The position numbers were made by a program, and so were the translations under genes. A stretch of DNA of 64,000 bases from Hyphomicrobiales bacterium (lineage in GTDB: Bacteria; Pseudomonadota; Alphaproteobacteria; Rickettsiales; JACKKO01). The notes below the pieces were generated by a model. It had not been told where the DNA came from and did not search any database. It was given only the letters and a program-made list of their open reading frames with translations. The stretch covers positions 372,001 through 436,000 of the forward strand of contig JACKKO010000001.1 of assembly GCA_024236395.1 (NCBI GenBank). The letters are read 5' to 3'. Below, one piece after another: positions 46,507 through 55,445 of the stretch. How positions within the stretch are numbered: the first letter of the stretch is position 1; every line of letters begins with the position of its first letter.

Positions 46507-47952
46507 ATGCCCCAAAGTATACTATCAGTTACAGCTAAAGAAGCGCACATGCTGGCTATTCTCTGGCAATTGGAGAATGGTACGCCAGAGCCAAAATATG
46601 ATTTCAAAAAGACAGATAATGGCTTGCCTGTCTTTGGTGCATTTCATTTTACGGGAAAGGGATTGGCTGAAATCGGTTGGGTTGAGAAGAATAGTGTTAC
46701 CGGTAATGAAAATGACCCCAAAAAATGGATATGGACGGAAAAAGCAAAAGCCAGTTCTATGACGGCGATTCAAACTGCCGGGGCGTTTATTAGTGGAGTT
46801 ATTTCGGCGCAACTTTTGCAACACGAAGCGTTTAACATCTTAACAGATACAAAATATAAAACGATCAAATCAACAGTCACTCAGGCATTTGGTAGTAAAG
46901 ATATTCTTGAAGTTAAAGCATATGGACGCGACATCAAGCTGACGAAAGATGCAGTGCGTTATGCCCTGAATCTGACAAGTACCAATGGTATGAGGGATAT
47001 TCTCCAGGGTAAGGGCGATTCGCATGATAAATATGGTACGCTGGTTAGTTATTATGCGGCGATGCTTTCGGTGGATGAGAGTGGGAAGCCGCTGAATGAG
47101 TTCTTATTCCAAAAGAAATCCAATGGCACATTAAAAACACAAACCGTTAAGGTGGGTGATCAGACGATTCATGTTGCATTAAAAGATGCCGATGCTATGA
47201 AGCAGTATCGCCAGGCGGCAGGCCTTCCCCTAAAGATTGAAGATAATGGTGCTGTTGAAAAAGGCCAACGTCCGTGGAAAGGATTGAATGATACGGGCAA
47301 TTTTGCCTATAACACTCAGAATAAAGGGTGGGAGGAAGGAAAGCCTGCCGATGCGCAGGGTGAAGGCCTGCAGGCCGGGCTTGATAAGGTGGGGGATTTC
47401 TTTAAGGATGTTGATTGGAAGAAGATTGGCTCCGTATTTGAGGGCGGTGGAAGCTGGCTGTTACCGCTTGGACTGATGGCTGTGACTGCGTTTGCGAGTG
47501 GGTTTGGTGGTGACTGGCTGGATAAAGCCTTTAAGGGGGTGCCGATTGTTGGTGGAGTGCCCGGTACTTTGTTCAAAATTGCATCATTTATCCCGTTTGT
47601 GATTGGAGCAGGGATGCTGCTTTTCGGGCAAGGGGGAAACATTGTGGAAAAGGCAGCACACTGGATTAGTGGTAAAGGTGATAATACGCCGGATCTTGCA
47701 AAAGGGCGTGAACGTACGCGAGGTGTTTCAGCAGATCAGGAAAACTATTATTTACATCAGGCAGCAGTCAGGCAGCAGCAACAAGATAATACGCGGTTAT
47801 CCTCTATAGAGAACGTACCTGAAGAAGAAAAGAAAATAGCAGTTAATGTTGTAAGGGGACATGAAGGCTTGACGCACAGCGAAGATCAAAACCTGATAAA
47901 TCGTAATTTACCGCACGCAAAGTCGAATGAGCCCCCACATAGTCCCGGCTAG
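46507..47952 (+). CDS. hypothetical protein with C-terminal membrane hairpin
   Basis: A 481-aa protein that I cannot assign. Residues 1-300 are soluble with no signal peptide; a moderately hydrophobic stretch lies at 86-104. Two strongly hydrophobic, Gly-rich segments at about 314-334 and 352-376 look like a membrane hairpin, flanked by WEEGKPADAQ and WISGKGDNTP. The C-terminal 95 residues are polar, with Gln/His/Asn. This layout (soluble head, late Gly-rich hairpin) is seen in some secreted effectors and pore-forming proteins, but no specific match is known to me. Good GGAG ribosome site and a TATAAT at 46484-46489. It is convergent with pcrA with a 4-nt overlap. Composition is slightly AT-richer than its neighbours. 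Confidence 0.72.
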   Translation: MPQSILSVTAKEAHMLAILWQLENGTPEPKYDFKKTDNGLPVFGAFHFTGKGLAEIGWVEKNSVTGNENDPKKWIWTEKAKASSMTAIQTAGAFISGVISAQLLQHEAFNILTDTKYKTIKSTVTQAFGSKDILEVKAYGRDIKLTKDAVRYALNLTSTNGMRDILQGKGDSHDKYGTLVSYYAAMLSVDESGKPLNEFLFQKKSNGTLKTQTVKVGDQTIHVALKDADAMKQYRQAAGLPLKIEDNGAVEKGQRPWKGLNDTGNFAYNTQNKGWEEGKPADAQGEGLQAGLDKVGDFFKDVDWKKIGSVFEGGGSWLLPLGLMAVTAFASGFGGDWLDKAFKGVPIVGGVPGTLFKIASFIPFVIGAGMLLFGQGGNIVEKAAHWISGKGDNTPDLAKGRERTRGVSADQENYYLHQAAVRQQQQDNTRLSSIENVPEEEKKIAVNVVRGHEGLTHSEDQNLINRNLPHAKSNEPPHSPG

Positions 47953-50192
47953 GCGCCTTTCACGTAATCTTTCAGAATCGTTTTTAAGCCAATGCCATTG
48001 AAACCGATGGTGAGATGGCTGCCTTCCATTTTGACGATACGGCCTTCCCCAAAGGTGGGGTGCACCACTTTCTGCCCCAGCGTAAATCCGCCGGTGCTGG
48101 CGGGGGTGGCGGCCGGTTTGCTTCCAGCAACGGTGGCCTTGGCGCGGGTGAAGCGGGTGGGGGTGGCCTGATGCTCGGCCAGTCCGCTAGCGGGTGGTTG
48201 CACCGGCGCCCGCACCGGGCCTTGCAGCAGGTTCATCACCTCCACATGCTCCGGCGGTAACTCGTCCACAAAGCGCGAGGGTAGGTTATTCTGCCACTGG
48301 TTATACACCCGCCGGTTCGCCGTAAAGGTAATCGCGCAGCGGAACCGGGCGCGTGTGATGCCTACATACCCCAGCCGCCGCTCTTCTTCCAGCCCGGCCT
48401 GCCCCTTCTCATCCATACTGCGCTGGCTGGGGAAAATACCGTCCTCCCACCCGGCAAGGAACACCGTATTAAACTCCAACCCCTTGGCGCCATGCATTGT
48501 CATAATGCTGACCATGGGCTCGTCGGCACGATCATCGCCATCCATCACCAGGCTGACATGTTCCAGGAAGGTTTCCACATTTTCAAAATCGGCCAGCGCA
48601 CCAATCAGTTCCTTCAGGTTTTCCACCCGACCCTGTGCTTCCGGCGCTTTATCCTGCTGCCACATGGCAAGATAACCAGATTCCCGCAGGATGGTATCCA
48701 TCATTTCGGCGTGGGGTTCCCTGGTCATGCGATCGCGCCACTGGCTGATCTGCTCGGCAAATTTCCCCAGCACGGTTTTCATACGAGGTTTCAGGGCACC
48801 TTGTTCCAGCAGGGCACGCATTGCGCCAAACAGCGAGATCTGGTGAGCTCGGGCATACTCCCGTAGCGTATCGAGTGTGGCGCTGCCGACGCCGCGCTTC
48901 GGCGTGTTGATAATGCGTTCAAAGGCGAGGTCATCGCTCTCGCGCATGGCCAGGCGCAGATAGGCAATCGCATCCCGGATTTCCATGCGCTCATAGAACC
49001 GCAATCCGCCCAGCACCCGGTAGGGGATGGCGCGGCTGATGAAACATTCTTCAAACGCGCGTGTCTGGAAACCGGCGCGCACGAGGATGGCAATTTCATC
49101 CAGCATGATCCCGTTGCGTTGCGCGCTTTCAATTTCATCGGCAATGAATTCGGCTTCTTTCTTTTCATCCCACAGGGAGACCACGCGGATTTTCTCGGCG
49201 TCATCGGACTGGTCCGTCCACAGGGTTTTACCAAGCCGCCCCTCATTGCGTGCAATCAGCCGGGAGGCCGCGCCAAGAATATGCATTGTGGAACGGTAAT
49301 TGCGCTCCAGCCTTATGACTTCCGCCCCGGGGAAATCTTCTTCGAAGCGCAGGATATTTTCCACCTCTGCGCCACGCCAGCCATAAATGGACTGGTCATC
49401 ATCACCCACGCAACAGAGGTTGCGATGTCCCTGTGCCAGCAAGCGTAGCCACAGATATTGGGCGACATTGGTATCCTGATACTCGTCCACCAGAATATAT
49501 TTAAAACGGCGCTGGTATTCCGCCAGCACGTCCGGGCACTGGGTGAAGAGGGTAATCATATGCATCAGCAAATCACCGAAATCGACTGCGCCCAGCGTTT
49601 TCAGCCGGTGTTGGTAGGCCTCATAAAGCGGGATCAGTTTGCCGTTGGCGAAATCGATGTCTTCATTGCTATCGGTGACTTTTTCCGGTGGTAGCGCACG
49701 ATCCTTCAGGCGCTGGATGATGGCGCAAAGCACTTTGGGCGGCCAGCGCTTTTCATCGATGTTATGTTCCATCAATAACTGTTTGAGCACGCGGATCTGG
49801 TCGTCCGTATCCAGGATGGTGAAATCCGAAGGCAGGCCCAGCCGGTCGGCATGCCGGCGGATGATGCGCACACCAATGGAGTGGAACGTGCCCAGCCACA
49901 GGCCGGTGGCCATACCGGGCACCATTTGCTCCACGCGGTGCCGCATTTCTGCGGCGGCTTTATTGGTAAAGGTCACGGCCAGTATCTGCGAGGGAAACGC
50001 CATCCCCTGGCTGAGGATATAGGCGATGCGGGTGGTGAGTACCTTGGTTTTTCCCGTACCGGCCCCGGCCAGTACCAGCAACGGGCCCTCGGTGGTTTCC
50101 ACGGCCTGGCGCTGCTCCGGGTTTAACCCGTTTAAGTCAACGCTGGGGGAGGGGGCGGTTTCCAGCGCCGCTAAACTATCATCAAAAAACAT
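47949..50192 (-). CDS. pcrA: UvrD/PcrA-type DNA helicase
   Basis: A superfamily 1A 3'-5' helicase of 747 aa working in repair and replication restart. It has LNPEQRQAV (Q motif), AGAGTGKTKVLTTR (Walker A), TFTNKAAAEM, LVDEYQDTN (Walker B), GDDDQSIYGWRGA, LERNYRST, and VSIMTMHGAKGLEF. The C-terminal tail holds a Tudor-like module (GQKVVHPTFGEGRIVKMEG) found in PcrA and UvrD, used for RNA polymerase contact. Complete. The start ATG follows after a 104-nt gap from the paralogue pair upstream on the same strand. Confidence 0.95.
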   Translation of the reverse strand: MFFDDSLAALETAPSPSVDLNGLNPEQRQAVETTEGPLLVLAGAGTGKTKVLTTRIAYILSQGMAFPSQILAVTFTNKAAAEMRHRVEQMVPGMATGLWLGTFHSIGVRIIRRHADRLGLPSDFTILDTDDQIRVLKQLLMEHNIDEKRWPPKVLCAIIQRLKDRALPPEKVTDSNEDIDFANGKLIPLYEAYQHRLKTLGAVDFGDLLMHMITLFTQCPDVLAEYQRRFKYILVDEYQDTNVAQYLWLRLLAQGHRNLCCVGDDDQSIYGWRGAEVENILRFEEDFPGAEVIRLERNYRSTMHILGAASRLIARNEGRLGKTLWTDQSDDAEKIRVVSLWDEKKEAEFIADEIESAQRNGIMLDEIAILVRAGFQTRAFEECFISRAIPYRVLGGLRFYERMEIRDAIAYLRLAMRESDDLAFERIINTPKRGVGSATLDTLREYARAHQISLFGAMRALLEQGALKPRMKTVLGKFAEQISQWRDRMTREPHAEMMDTILRESGYLAMWQQDKAPEAQGRVENLKELIGALADFENVETFLEHVSLVMDGDDRADEPMVSIMTMHGAKGLEFNTVFLAGWEDGIFPSQRSMDEKGQAGLEEERRLGYVGITRARFRCAITFTANRRVYNQWQNNLPSRFVDELPPEHVEVMNLLQGPVRAPVQPPASGLAEHQATPTRFTRAKATVAGSKPAATPASTGGFTLGQKVVHPTFGEGRIVKMEGSHLTIGFNGIGLKTILKDYVKGA

Positions 50193-50296
50193 GGGAGTGA
50201 AACTACCCGTTTCCAGTTAGAATTTCCAGCCCAGCTTTTAAGCGAAGGCCGGAAAATGCGCAAATAAATTTAGGGCACCGCGTGCTTGAAGGAAAT

Positions 50297-50878
50297 TCAG
50301 AGATGCATATCTGAGGAATTTTTCTCAACTGGCGCTGCTGATCTATTCGTTGGGCTATAACCAACGAGAAAGCTTTTATATGCCTCTTCTCCGGTCATGT
50401 CTCTGTTGGATACATATGTCATTGCTTCAAAAAGCATCGTGATGATTTCCCAAAGAGAGGTGGCACCGTCTTCTCCAGATTTTATATTATTCAGGAAATG
50501 GCTGAGGTGGGGAGTTTCTTTCTGGTTATTCATTATTTCCCCAAAGGTGTCGGGGGACTCTTTCATAAAAGCAAGAAAGGACTCACGCTGTTTATTCGCG
50601 ATATCTTGCGGTGTAGCATCCCATGTCCTAAGAGCTTCCAAAACTTTTTCTACCGGAATACGCAAGGATCTGGATGCGCTGAGAAGTAATTTTTCTAGGC
50701 TTCCAAGATCTTTATAAGAGTCGGGATCAAGCGGATTACCACCGCTTGCCATTACCGCATTCATTTTACTGGTGAGTTCCGATTCGGAAAATGTATTGCC
50801 ACTCAATGCGTCCTGAAACATTGCGCCCGCCACGTTTGTTGCTACTTGAAGCATTTGAGTAAAGTTTGGTGGTGTCAC
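50297..50878 (-). CDS. uncharacterised protein, tandem paralogue B
   Basis: A 193-aa cytoplasmic protein without signal or membrane helix. It shares with the gene just upstream the block L(T/A)xKMxAVxxxGGxPxDPxSYxDLGxxExLLL, then FLAFxxxxPxxxxxxxxN, FLxxxxSGE, and WExxxMxFExMxYVxN, in the same order. The two are tandem duplicates of a helical family that I do not know. The polar tail ends SSDMHL. AT-richer than pcrA. It starts after the stop of copy A by 32 nt, so they probably form one transcript. No function can be assigned. Confidence 0.75.
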   Translation of the reverse strand: MTPPNFTQMLQVATNVAGAMFQDALSGNTFSESELTSKMNAVMASGGNPLDPDSYKDLGSLEKLLLSASRSLRIPVEKVLEALRTWDATPQDIANKQRESFLAFMKESPDTFGEIMNNQKETPHLSHFLNNIKSGEDGATSLWEIITMLFEAMTYVSNRDMTGEEAYKSFLVGYSPTNRSAAPVEKNSSDMHL

Positions 50879-50910
50879 GGTATTTACTTTCTGAGAGCAT
50901 ACTCCTGGAT

Positions 50911-51552
50911 TTAGATGCGAATAATAGCAGTAGGTTTTCTTGTCAGACTCTGTGTTGCTGTAGGAATTAGCCCCTTCTCTATCAATTCATTTTCATAAGC
51001 AAGAAGTTTTTCCTCTGTAATGGAAGAACGGACTTCATTTAATACATACTTCATTAGTTCAAAGATCATTAGACCTGCTTCCCAGAAAGAAGGGTCGACA
51101 TTCTCTCCGGATCCAACTTTCTTCAGAAACTGGCTGGTACGTGAAATTATTGGATTATTTATGAATGCATGATAAACTTCTGGCTCTTTTTCCTGGAAAG
51201 CAAGAAAAGCATCACGCAGTTCTTTCGTATCGCCCTCCGGAGAATGTTCAATACCCAGCTCAGGCCGTGACCGGAGAAATTGCACGGTATCTTCTGGTGG
51301 GTGTCCTGAAGAGGCGAATCCTTTGAGAAGTAAACGCTCAAAATGACCAAGATCGCTATAAGAAGCGGGGTCATATGGGCTACCTCCGTTCTCTATTACT
51401 GCTTCCATTTTGTTTGCCAGGTCTGAGGGATAGAAGTTGCGGTCGTTTTCTTTGTCTGATTCAAGCGCTTGCCAGTATTCCGCCATCATTTTGTGCAAGA
51501 TGTTGAAATTTGATATAAACTCGCTAATGCCCATGTTCCTGTTTGCCTTCAT
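50911..51552 (-). CDS. uncharacterised protein, tandem paralogue A
   Basis: A 213-aa helical soluble protein, paralogue of the gene at 50297-50878 (see the shared blocks there). Its version of the core runs LANKMEAVIENGGSPYDPASY and then DLGHFERLLLKGF. It differs mainly by a longer N-terminus (FISNFNILHKMMAEYWQALE) and a short basic tail. The start ATG at 51552 has a GGAA site; a GTG at 51564 is also in frame. A TATAAT on the minus strand (51575-51570) lies close upstream. Composition is AT-rich, which with the duplication suggests an accessory, possibly recently acquired pair. Confidence 0.75.
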   Translation of the reverse strand: MKANRNMGISEFISNFNILHKMMAEYWQALESDKENDRNFYPSDLANKMEAVIENGGSPYDPASYSDLGHFERLLLKGFASSGHPPEDTVQFLRSRPELGIEHSPEGDTKELRDAFLAFQEKEPEVYHAFINNPIISRTSQFLKKVGSGENVDPSFWEAGLMIFELMKYVLNEVRSSITEEKLLAYENELIEKGLIPTATQSLTRKPTAIIRI

Positions 51553-51654
51553 ACCAGTTCCCACATTTTATTATAGAACAAACAGGTTAACATATGGTTA
51601 ACGCAGTGTAAGAAAATTAATAAATCTGTTTTAAATAGTGTGATTAGGCTATCA

Positions 51655-52191
51655 TTACCGGCACTGGCCGAGCGAGCCTTCTTTGCAGATGGTGGTGCCA
51701 TCAATCCATGTCGCACCACTGACATCGGCTTTCAGCAGGTCCGTAGCGTGCATGCTGGCACCGGTAAAATTAGCGCCGCGCAGGGAAGCCTCAAAAAACC
51801 GGGCGCGATCCAGTATTGCTCCGCTAAAATCCGCCCCATCAGCATTGGCCTTGGTGAAATCGGCCTCGCGCAGGTTGGCATTGGTAAATTGCGCTTCTGT
51901 CAGAATCGTACGGATAAATTTGGCGCGTCGTGCATCTGTGTGACGCAGGTTAGTCTGGTGCAGGGTTGCGCGGGTAAAGGAAGATTCCCGAAGCTCTGCC
52001 TTTTCCAGTGATAACCCGCTGAAATCCTCGCCATCCATATAGCATCGCCGCCACTGGACGCCCTCTGCCGGGGCTTCGTAACAGCTGGCCAGCACAGTAT
52101 TATATGCCAGGACGCCTAGGGTGCAGAGTACAGCCATCACCCACAGGGTGCGTTTTGTAAGGATCTGCCCCTTTTTTTCTTCCTCTTGCAT
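51655..52191 (-). CDS. membrane-anchored pentapeptide-repeat protein
   Basis: A 178-aa protein. A basic N-terminus and one membrane helix (LWVMAVLCTLGVLAYNTVLA, about residues 16-35) anchor it; the rest lies in the periplasm. About 16 pentapeptide repeats of the A(N/D)L/FxxA type (ANLREADFTKANADGADFSGA) form a right-handed quadrilateral helix. The C-terminus has two Cys (TTICKEGSLGQC) that could make a disulfide; another Cys pair precedes the repeats (SCYEAP, RRCYM). Function in this family varies, from gyrase protection to structural roles; an anchored periplasmic form is not a gyrase inhibitor. Start: ATG at 52191, since the longer frame runs into the apaG promoter. Confidence 0.83.
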   Translation of the reverse strand: MQEEEKKGQILTKRTLWVMAVLCTLGVLAYNTVLASCYEAPAEGVQWRRCYMDGEDFSGLSLEKAELRESSFTRATLHQTNLRHTDARRAKFIRTILTEAQFTNANLREADFTKANADGADFSGAILDRARFFEASLRGANFTGASMHATDLLKADVSGATWIDGTTICKEGSLGQCR

Positions 52192-52229
52192 GCTTATATA
52201 TGTAATGAATATAAGAGAAAAAGTCACCT

Positions 52230-52622
52230 ATGTATAAAGAGCGCACGAGCAATATTGAAGTCATGGTAATCCCAGCCTATCTGGAAGACCAGTCAGAGCC
52301 GGGGGAGGCGTATTACGCCTGGGCCTATTTTGTCCGTATTCGTAATGTGGGGGCGGAAACGGTGCAGCTGTTGAATCGTCACTGGGAAATTACCGATAGT
52401 AATGGTGTGATTCAGGAAGTGGATGGCCCGGGAGTGATTGGTCAGCAGCCGACATTAGGGCCGGGGGAGACATTTGAATATGCCAGCGGAACATTCCTCA
52501 GAACCCCGTCCGGGATCATGGGTGGTACGTATGAGATGATGAATGAGGACGGGCGGCATTTTAATGTGGTCATTCCGACCTTTTCCCTCGATAGCCCGGA
52601 GCAACTCCAGCGCCCGAATTAG
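52230..52622 (+). CDS. apaG: ApaG-family protein
   Basis: A 130-aa protein with a fibronectin-like beta fold, ApaG (Co2+/Mg2+ efflux protein name is historical). It carries AYFVRIRNVGAETVQLLNRHWEITD, the GPGVIGQQPTLGPGETFEYASGT glycine-rich turn, and GGTYEMMNEDG. The exact role is unknown; it is linked with magnesium homeostasis and the diadenosine phosphatase operon in enterobacteria. Divergent from the pentapeptide gene by 38 nt; convergent with the ExoD copy 2 gene. Confidence 0.93.
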   Translation: MYKERTSNIEVMVIPAYLEDQSEPGEAYYAWAYFVRIRNVGAETVQLLNRHWEITDSNGVIQEVDGPGVIGQQPTLGPGETFEYASGTFLRTPSGIMGGTYEMMNEDGRHFNVVIPTFSLDSPEQLQRPN

Positions 52623-52623
52623 T

Positions 52624-53223
52624 CTAAAATAGCGTCTTAATAGCTTCCAAACCAAGGAAATAGACTAGTATAGCCAGTGTAATACCGGCAGCCCCCACGG
52701 CCATCCCGGCCAGCATTGCCAGTCCATCGCGTTCCAGCAGGCCGACGGCAATGATGATAATGCCCATGCTGGGGATGGTGTTGGTCAGCGGGAAGGGCAA
52801 TGCGACAGAAATCCCCAGGATCAGAAATACCAGCCCCAGCAGTTGCTCGCCCGGTCGGGAACTTAGAAAGCGCAGCCGGGGCTTCAGAATATGCTCGATT
52901 TTAACCACGTAACCGGCCAGTTTGGTCAGGATGTGATTCAGGGTTTTCCCCTTCAGCTCCTTACGGCGTAACCAGCGGGGAAGCCAGGGGGTACGCAGGC
53001 CGATCAGGAGTTGCAGCGAAAGGAGCAATACCGGCAGGGAAAGTATGAATGTCAGCCCTGGTATTGCCGGAAGTGGCAGCGCAGTGGGCGAGGAGAACAG
53101 AATCAGCAGCAGGCAGAATCCCCCCTCTTTCAGGTCATCCACCAGCTGTCCGAACGGTACCTGTGTTTGGTGCTGGTAAGTATTGGCCATATGCTGAAGG
53201 CGAGTGGAAAGTCCGTTTGCCAT
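52624..53223 (-). CDS. exoD: ExoD-family membrane protein (copy 2)
   Basis: A paralogue of the gene at 6013-6621 with the same layout: soluble N-terminus, GGFCLLLILFSSPTALPLPAIPG, the basic WLPRWLRRKELKGK loop, ALPFPLTNTIPSMGIIIIAVGLLERDG, and a terminal hydrophobic pair. It is 199 aa from the ATG at 53223. Longer open frames upstream run into the divergent gene. The function of the family is unknown beyond exopolysaccharide and alkali effects in rhizobia. Two copies in 64 kb suggest gene duplication with different regulation. Confidence 0.86.
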   Translation of the reverse strand: MANGLSTRLQHMANTYQHQTQVPFGQLVDDLKEGGFCLLLILFSSPTALPLPAIPGLTFILSLPVLLLSLQLLIGLRTPWLPRWLRRKELKGKTLNHILTKLAGYVVKIEHILKPRLRFLSSRPGEQLLGLVFLILGISVALPFPLTNTIPSMGIIIIAVGLLERDGLAMLAGMAVGAAGITLAILVYFLGLEAIKTLF

Positions 53224-53304
53224 GATCGAGTGCGGGTTTTGCTGGTGTGGTCTGCTTTCGGTCTTTATACTATCGGCGGTTAACCCGCAACTGAAAGCCG
53301 GAAT

Positions 53305-54159
53305 ATGCAGCCAATAATTATCTCTGTTGCGCCCAATGGGGCACGCAAGACCCGAAACGATCACCCCGCATTGCCGGTCACCCCGGTGCAGCTGGGGGAG
53401 GAAGCCCGTGCCTGCAGGGATGCTGGCGCCGCCCTGATCCATCTGCACATCCGTGATGCGGCGCAGAAACATACACTGGATGTGCCGACCTATCGTGCGG
53501 CCACTGGTTCAGTGCGTCAGCAATGCGGGGAGGATTTTATTGTGCAGGTGACATCAGAGGCGGTGGAAATCTATACTGCACCGGAGCAGATGCAAATGGT
53601 GCTGGAGTTGCAGCCGGAAGCCGTCTCGCTGGCGATCCGGGAAATCATCCCTGAACCGGCGATGGAAAAACCGGCAACAGCATTTCTTAAACAGATTCAT
53701 GCGATGGGGATACACCCGCAATATATCCTCTATAGCCCCGAGGAAGTGGCATATTTCGGGAAGCTGCGTAAAGCCGGGCTGATCCCTGGAGAGCGTATAT
53801 TTGTACTTTTTGTGTTGGGCAAAAAAACCGGCAACCCGGAAGCGGCGGTTGACCCATCCTTAAGCTGGGCACGGCCAGAGGATCTGGATCCGTTCCTGGA
53901 ATGTTTTGATGCGCATCTGACACTTTCGGAAACCGAGTGGGCAGTCTGTGCGTTTGGCGGCAAGGAGTTGGAATGCATGGAATACACGGCGAAATGTGGT
54001 GGGCATGTACGTATCGGGTTTGAGAATAATCACCTGATGGCGGATGGTAGCATCGCACCGAATAACGCGGCGCTGATTACCCAGTTTGTGGGAAAAGTAC
54101 GCGGCGGCAACCGCCCGATTGCTACAGCTGCCGAGGCTCGGAAAATACTGGGGATGTAA
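53305..54159 (+). CDS. beta-keto acid cleavage enzyme (BKACE/Kce family)
   Basis: A zinc-dependent TIM-barrel enzyme of 284 aa. The family swaps a beta-keto acid with acetyl-CoA; the founding member Kce cleaves 3-keto-5-aminohexanoate in lysine fermentation. Zinc ligands are visible as HLHIRD (H46, H48), and GGHVRIGFENN matches the conserved C-terminal substrate loop. Substrate specificity varies widely in this family, so only the type of reaction can be given. It is separated from a KamA-like gene by a single unrelated gene. The pair suggests, but does not prove, a lysine-like catabolic route. Confidence 0.87.
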   Translation: MQPIIISVAPNGARKTRNDHPALPVTPVQLGEEARACRDAGAALIHLHIRDAAQKHTLDVPTYRAATGSVRQQCGEDFIVQVTSEAVEIYTAPEQMQMVLELQPEAVSLAIREIIPEPAMEKPATAFLKQIHAMGIHPQYILYSPEEVAYFGKLRKAGLIPGERIFVLFVLGKKTGNPEAAVDPSLSWARPEDLDPFLECFDAHLTLSETEWAVCAFGGKELECMEYTAKCGGHVRIGFENNHLMADGSIAPNNAALITQFVGKVRGGNRPIATAAEARKILGM

Positions 54160-54160
54160 T

Positions 54161-55426
54161 TTAGAAAGTTACTCTATTTTCTGTAAGCTTTTGGATATTT
54201 TCTAATAGGGTAGGATGCTTCTTTATTCTTTCTTCTAAGTAAGGATGTTTTGAAAATACAGAAGAATGTACTTTCTTCAGTAAACCGGTTTCTATGGTTG
54301 GGCTAACCTGCTGTATTCTACTTTCCAGTCTTACATATCCTTGTGTACGAGAGACAAACTCTTCTTCTTCTTTAGTGACAATTACTTTATTCTTATCTTC
54401 ACTTTTCTGTGGAAAGATACTCTGAACTAACTCAGAATATACACTAAATATTTTTTCTGTAACATTTCTGGTAAGACTATACGTTTCAGATAATCGTTTC
54501 TGCATCGCTTGCTGATAAGCACTAACATTAGCATTGCTTGGACTAAAATGTGATAGATCAATTTTTTCTATGTCGGTTCCAAAGCGTGCAAAATAAGTGA
54601 TACAAAGTACTCGCAATAAAGAAATATCTGAGTTGGGGCCATCGGATAAATCAACAAGTTTGGGATCAGAGTTTGTAATATTATAGATATCTATCAAATC
54701 TCTGGGTTTGAAACCGTTAGGGTCTTTAGAGTGTTGAAAGAGTTTTCGGATAGTAAATCCACTTGGAGATACAGACTCTGGCATCATTGAACGGACGATC
54801 TTTTTTGCAAGTAAGTTACGCCAGTCATCAATCAATATGCTTGTTTTCCCATTGCTGAGATTTTCTACAGAGCGAGGTGGAAGTACAGAAATTGGTCTTT
54901 GTGAAACCAAGTCAACTTCCATCAGGACGTCTATACCCTCAGGTGGTATAGCGACAACAGTCTTTTCTTTAAGTGCAATTTGCTTGATCTCTTCTTGTGA
55001 GAAATGTTTTTTCACAACAAACGGCTTTGAGAAGGCTAGATCTGTGTTATCTGAATCCAGAAGTACAAAACCAAGGGATTTCATAACATCATGAAAAAAT
55101 GGTCCCATAGTAAGCTGATATTGTTTACCGAAAGTAGTTTCATCATTTAAAACGCGACTATGTTTTAGAGGTTCAATCAGTATATCAATATCACCAGCTT
55201 TTTGACCTTCTATAGGGAAATGTATGCCTGTATCTCTGGCAATAGTTATTAGCGTTGTGCCGTATATAACTATTGCGCCGCCTTCAAAAGGCGTCTTGCG
55301 AAGGGGATCTGCGTACTCCTTCATAGAGTGCAGCAATTTACGCTTCATCTCTGTACGAAGCATCACACTCAGGGCACTTTGGTAGTCTAATGTATCAGCC
55401 TCAAGTGCTTCGTACTCATCGGGCAT
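54161..55426 (-). CDS. putative nucleotidyltransferase (AbiEii-like fold)
   Basis: A 421-aa AT-rich gene that I do not know as a family. The first 250 residues carry the marks of a nucleotidyltransferase: GG at 49-50 with a following GT, D79-x-D81 in GDIDILIE, a third acidic position near 170-172 (VLMEVDL), and K240-PRDLIDIYN, which matches the K-xRD-x-xD end seen in AbiEii/DUF1814 toxins. The C-terminal 170 residues are helical and charged with no known motif. AbiEii normally needs a cognate antitoxin, and none is seen beside it. It follows the BKACE gene tail to tail (1 nt) and lies behind the KamA gene with a 19-nt gap. Alternatives: an RNA- or metabolite-modifying nucleotidyltransferase. 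Confidence 0.72.
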   Translation of the reverse strand: MPDEYEALEADTLDYQSALSVMLRTEMKRKLLHSMKEYADPLRKTPFEGGAIVIYGTTLITIARDTGIHFPIEGQKAGDIDILIEPLKHSRVLNDETTFGKQYQLTMGPFFHDVMKSLGFVLLDSDNTDLAFSKPFVVKKHFSQEEIKQIALKEKTVVAIPPEGIDVLMEVDLVSQRPISVLPPRSVENLSNGKTSILIDDWRNLLAKKIVRSMMPESVSPSGFTIRKLFQHSKDPNGFKPRDLIDIYNITNSDPKLVDLSDGPNSDISLLRVLCITYFARFGTDIEKIDLSHFSPSNANVSAYQQAMQKRLSETYSLTRNVTEKIFSVYSELVQSIFPQKSEDKNKVIVTKEEEEFVSRTQGYVRLESRIQQVSPTIETGLLKKVHSSVFSKHPYLEERIKKHPTLLENIQKLTENRVTF

Positions 55427-55445
55427 TATTAATTACTTCACTGAT

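Noticed and set aside
54161..55426. A complete AbiE toxin-antitoxin system
   Set aside because: No AbiEi-like antitoxin gene with a winged helix is adjacent; only the nucleotidyltransferase-like gene exists.
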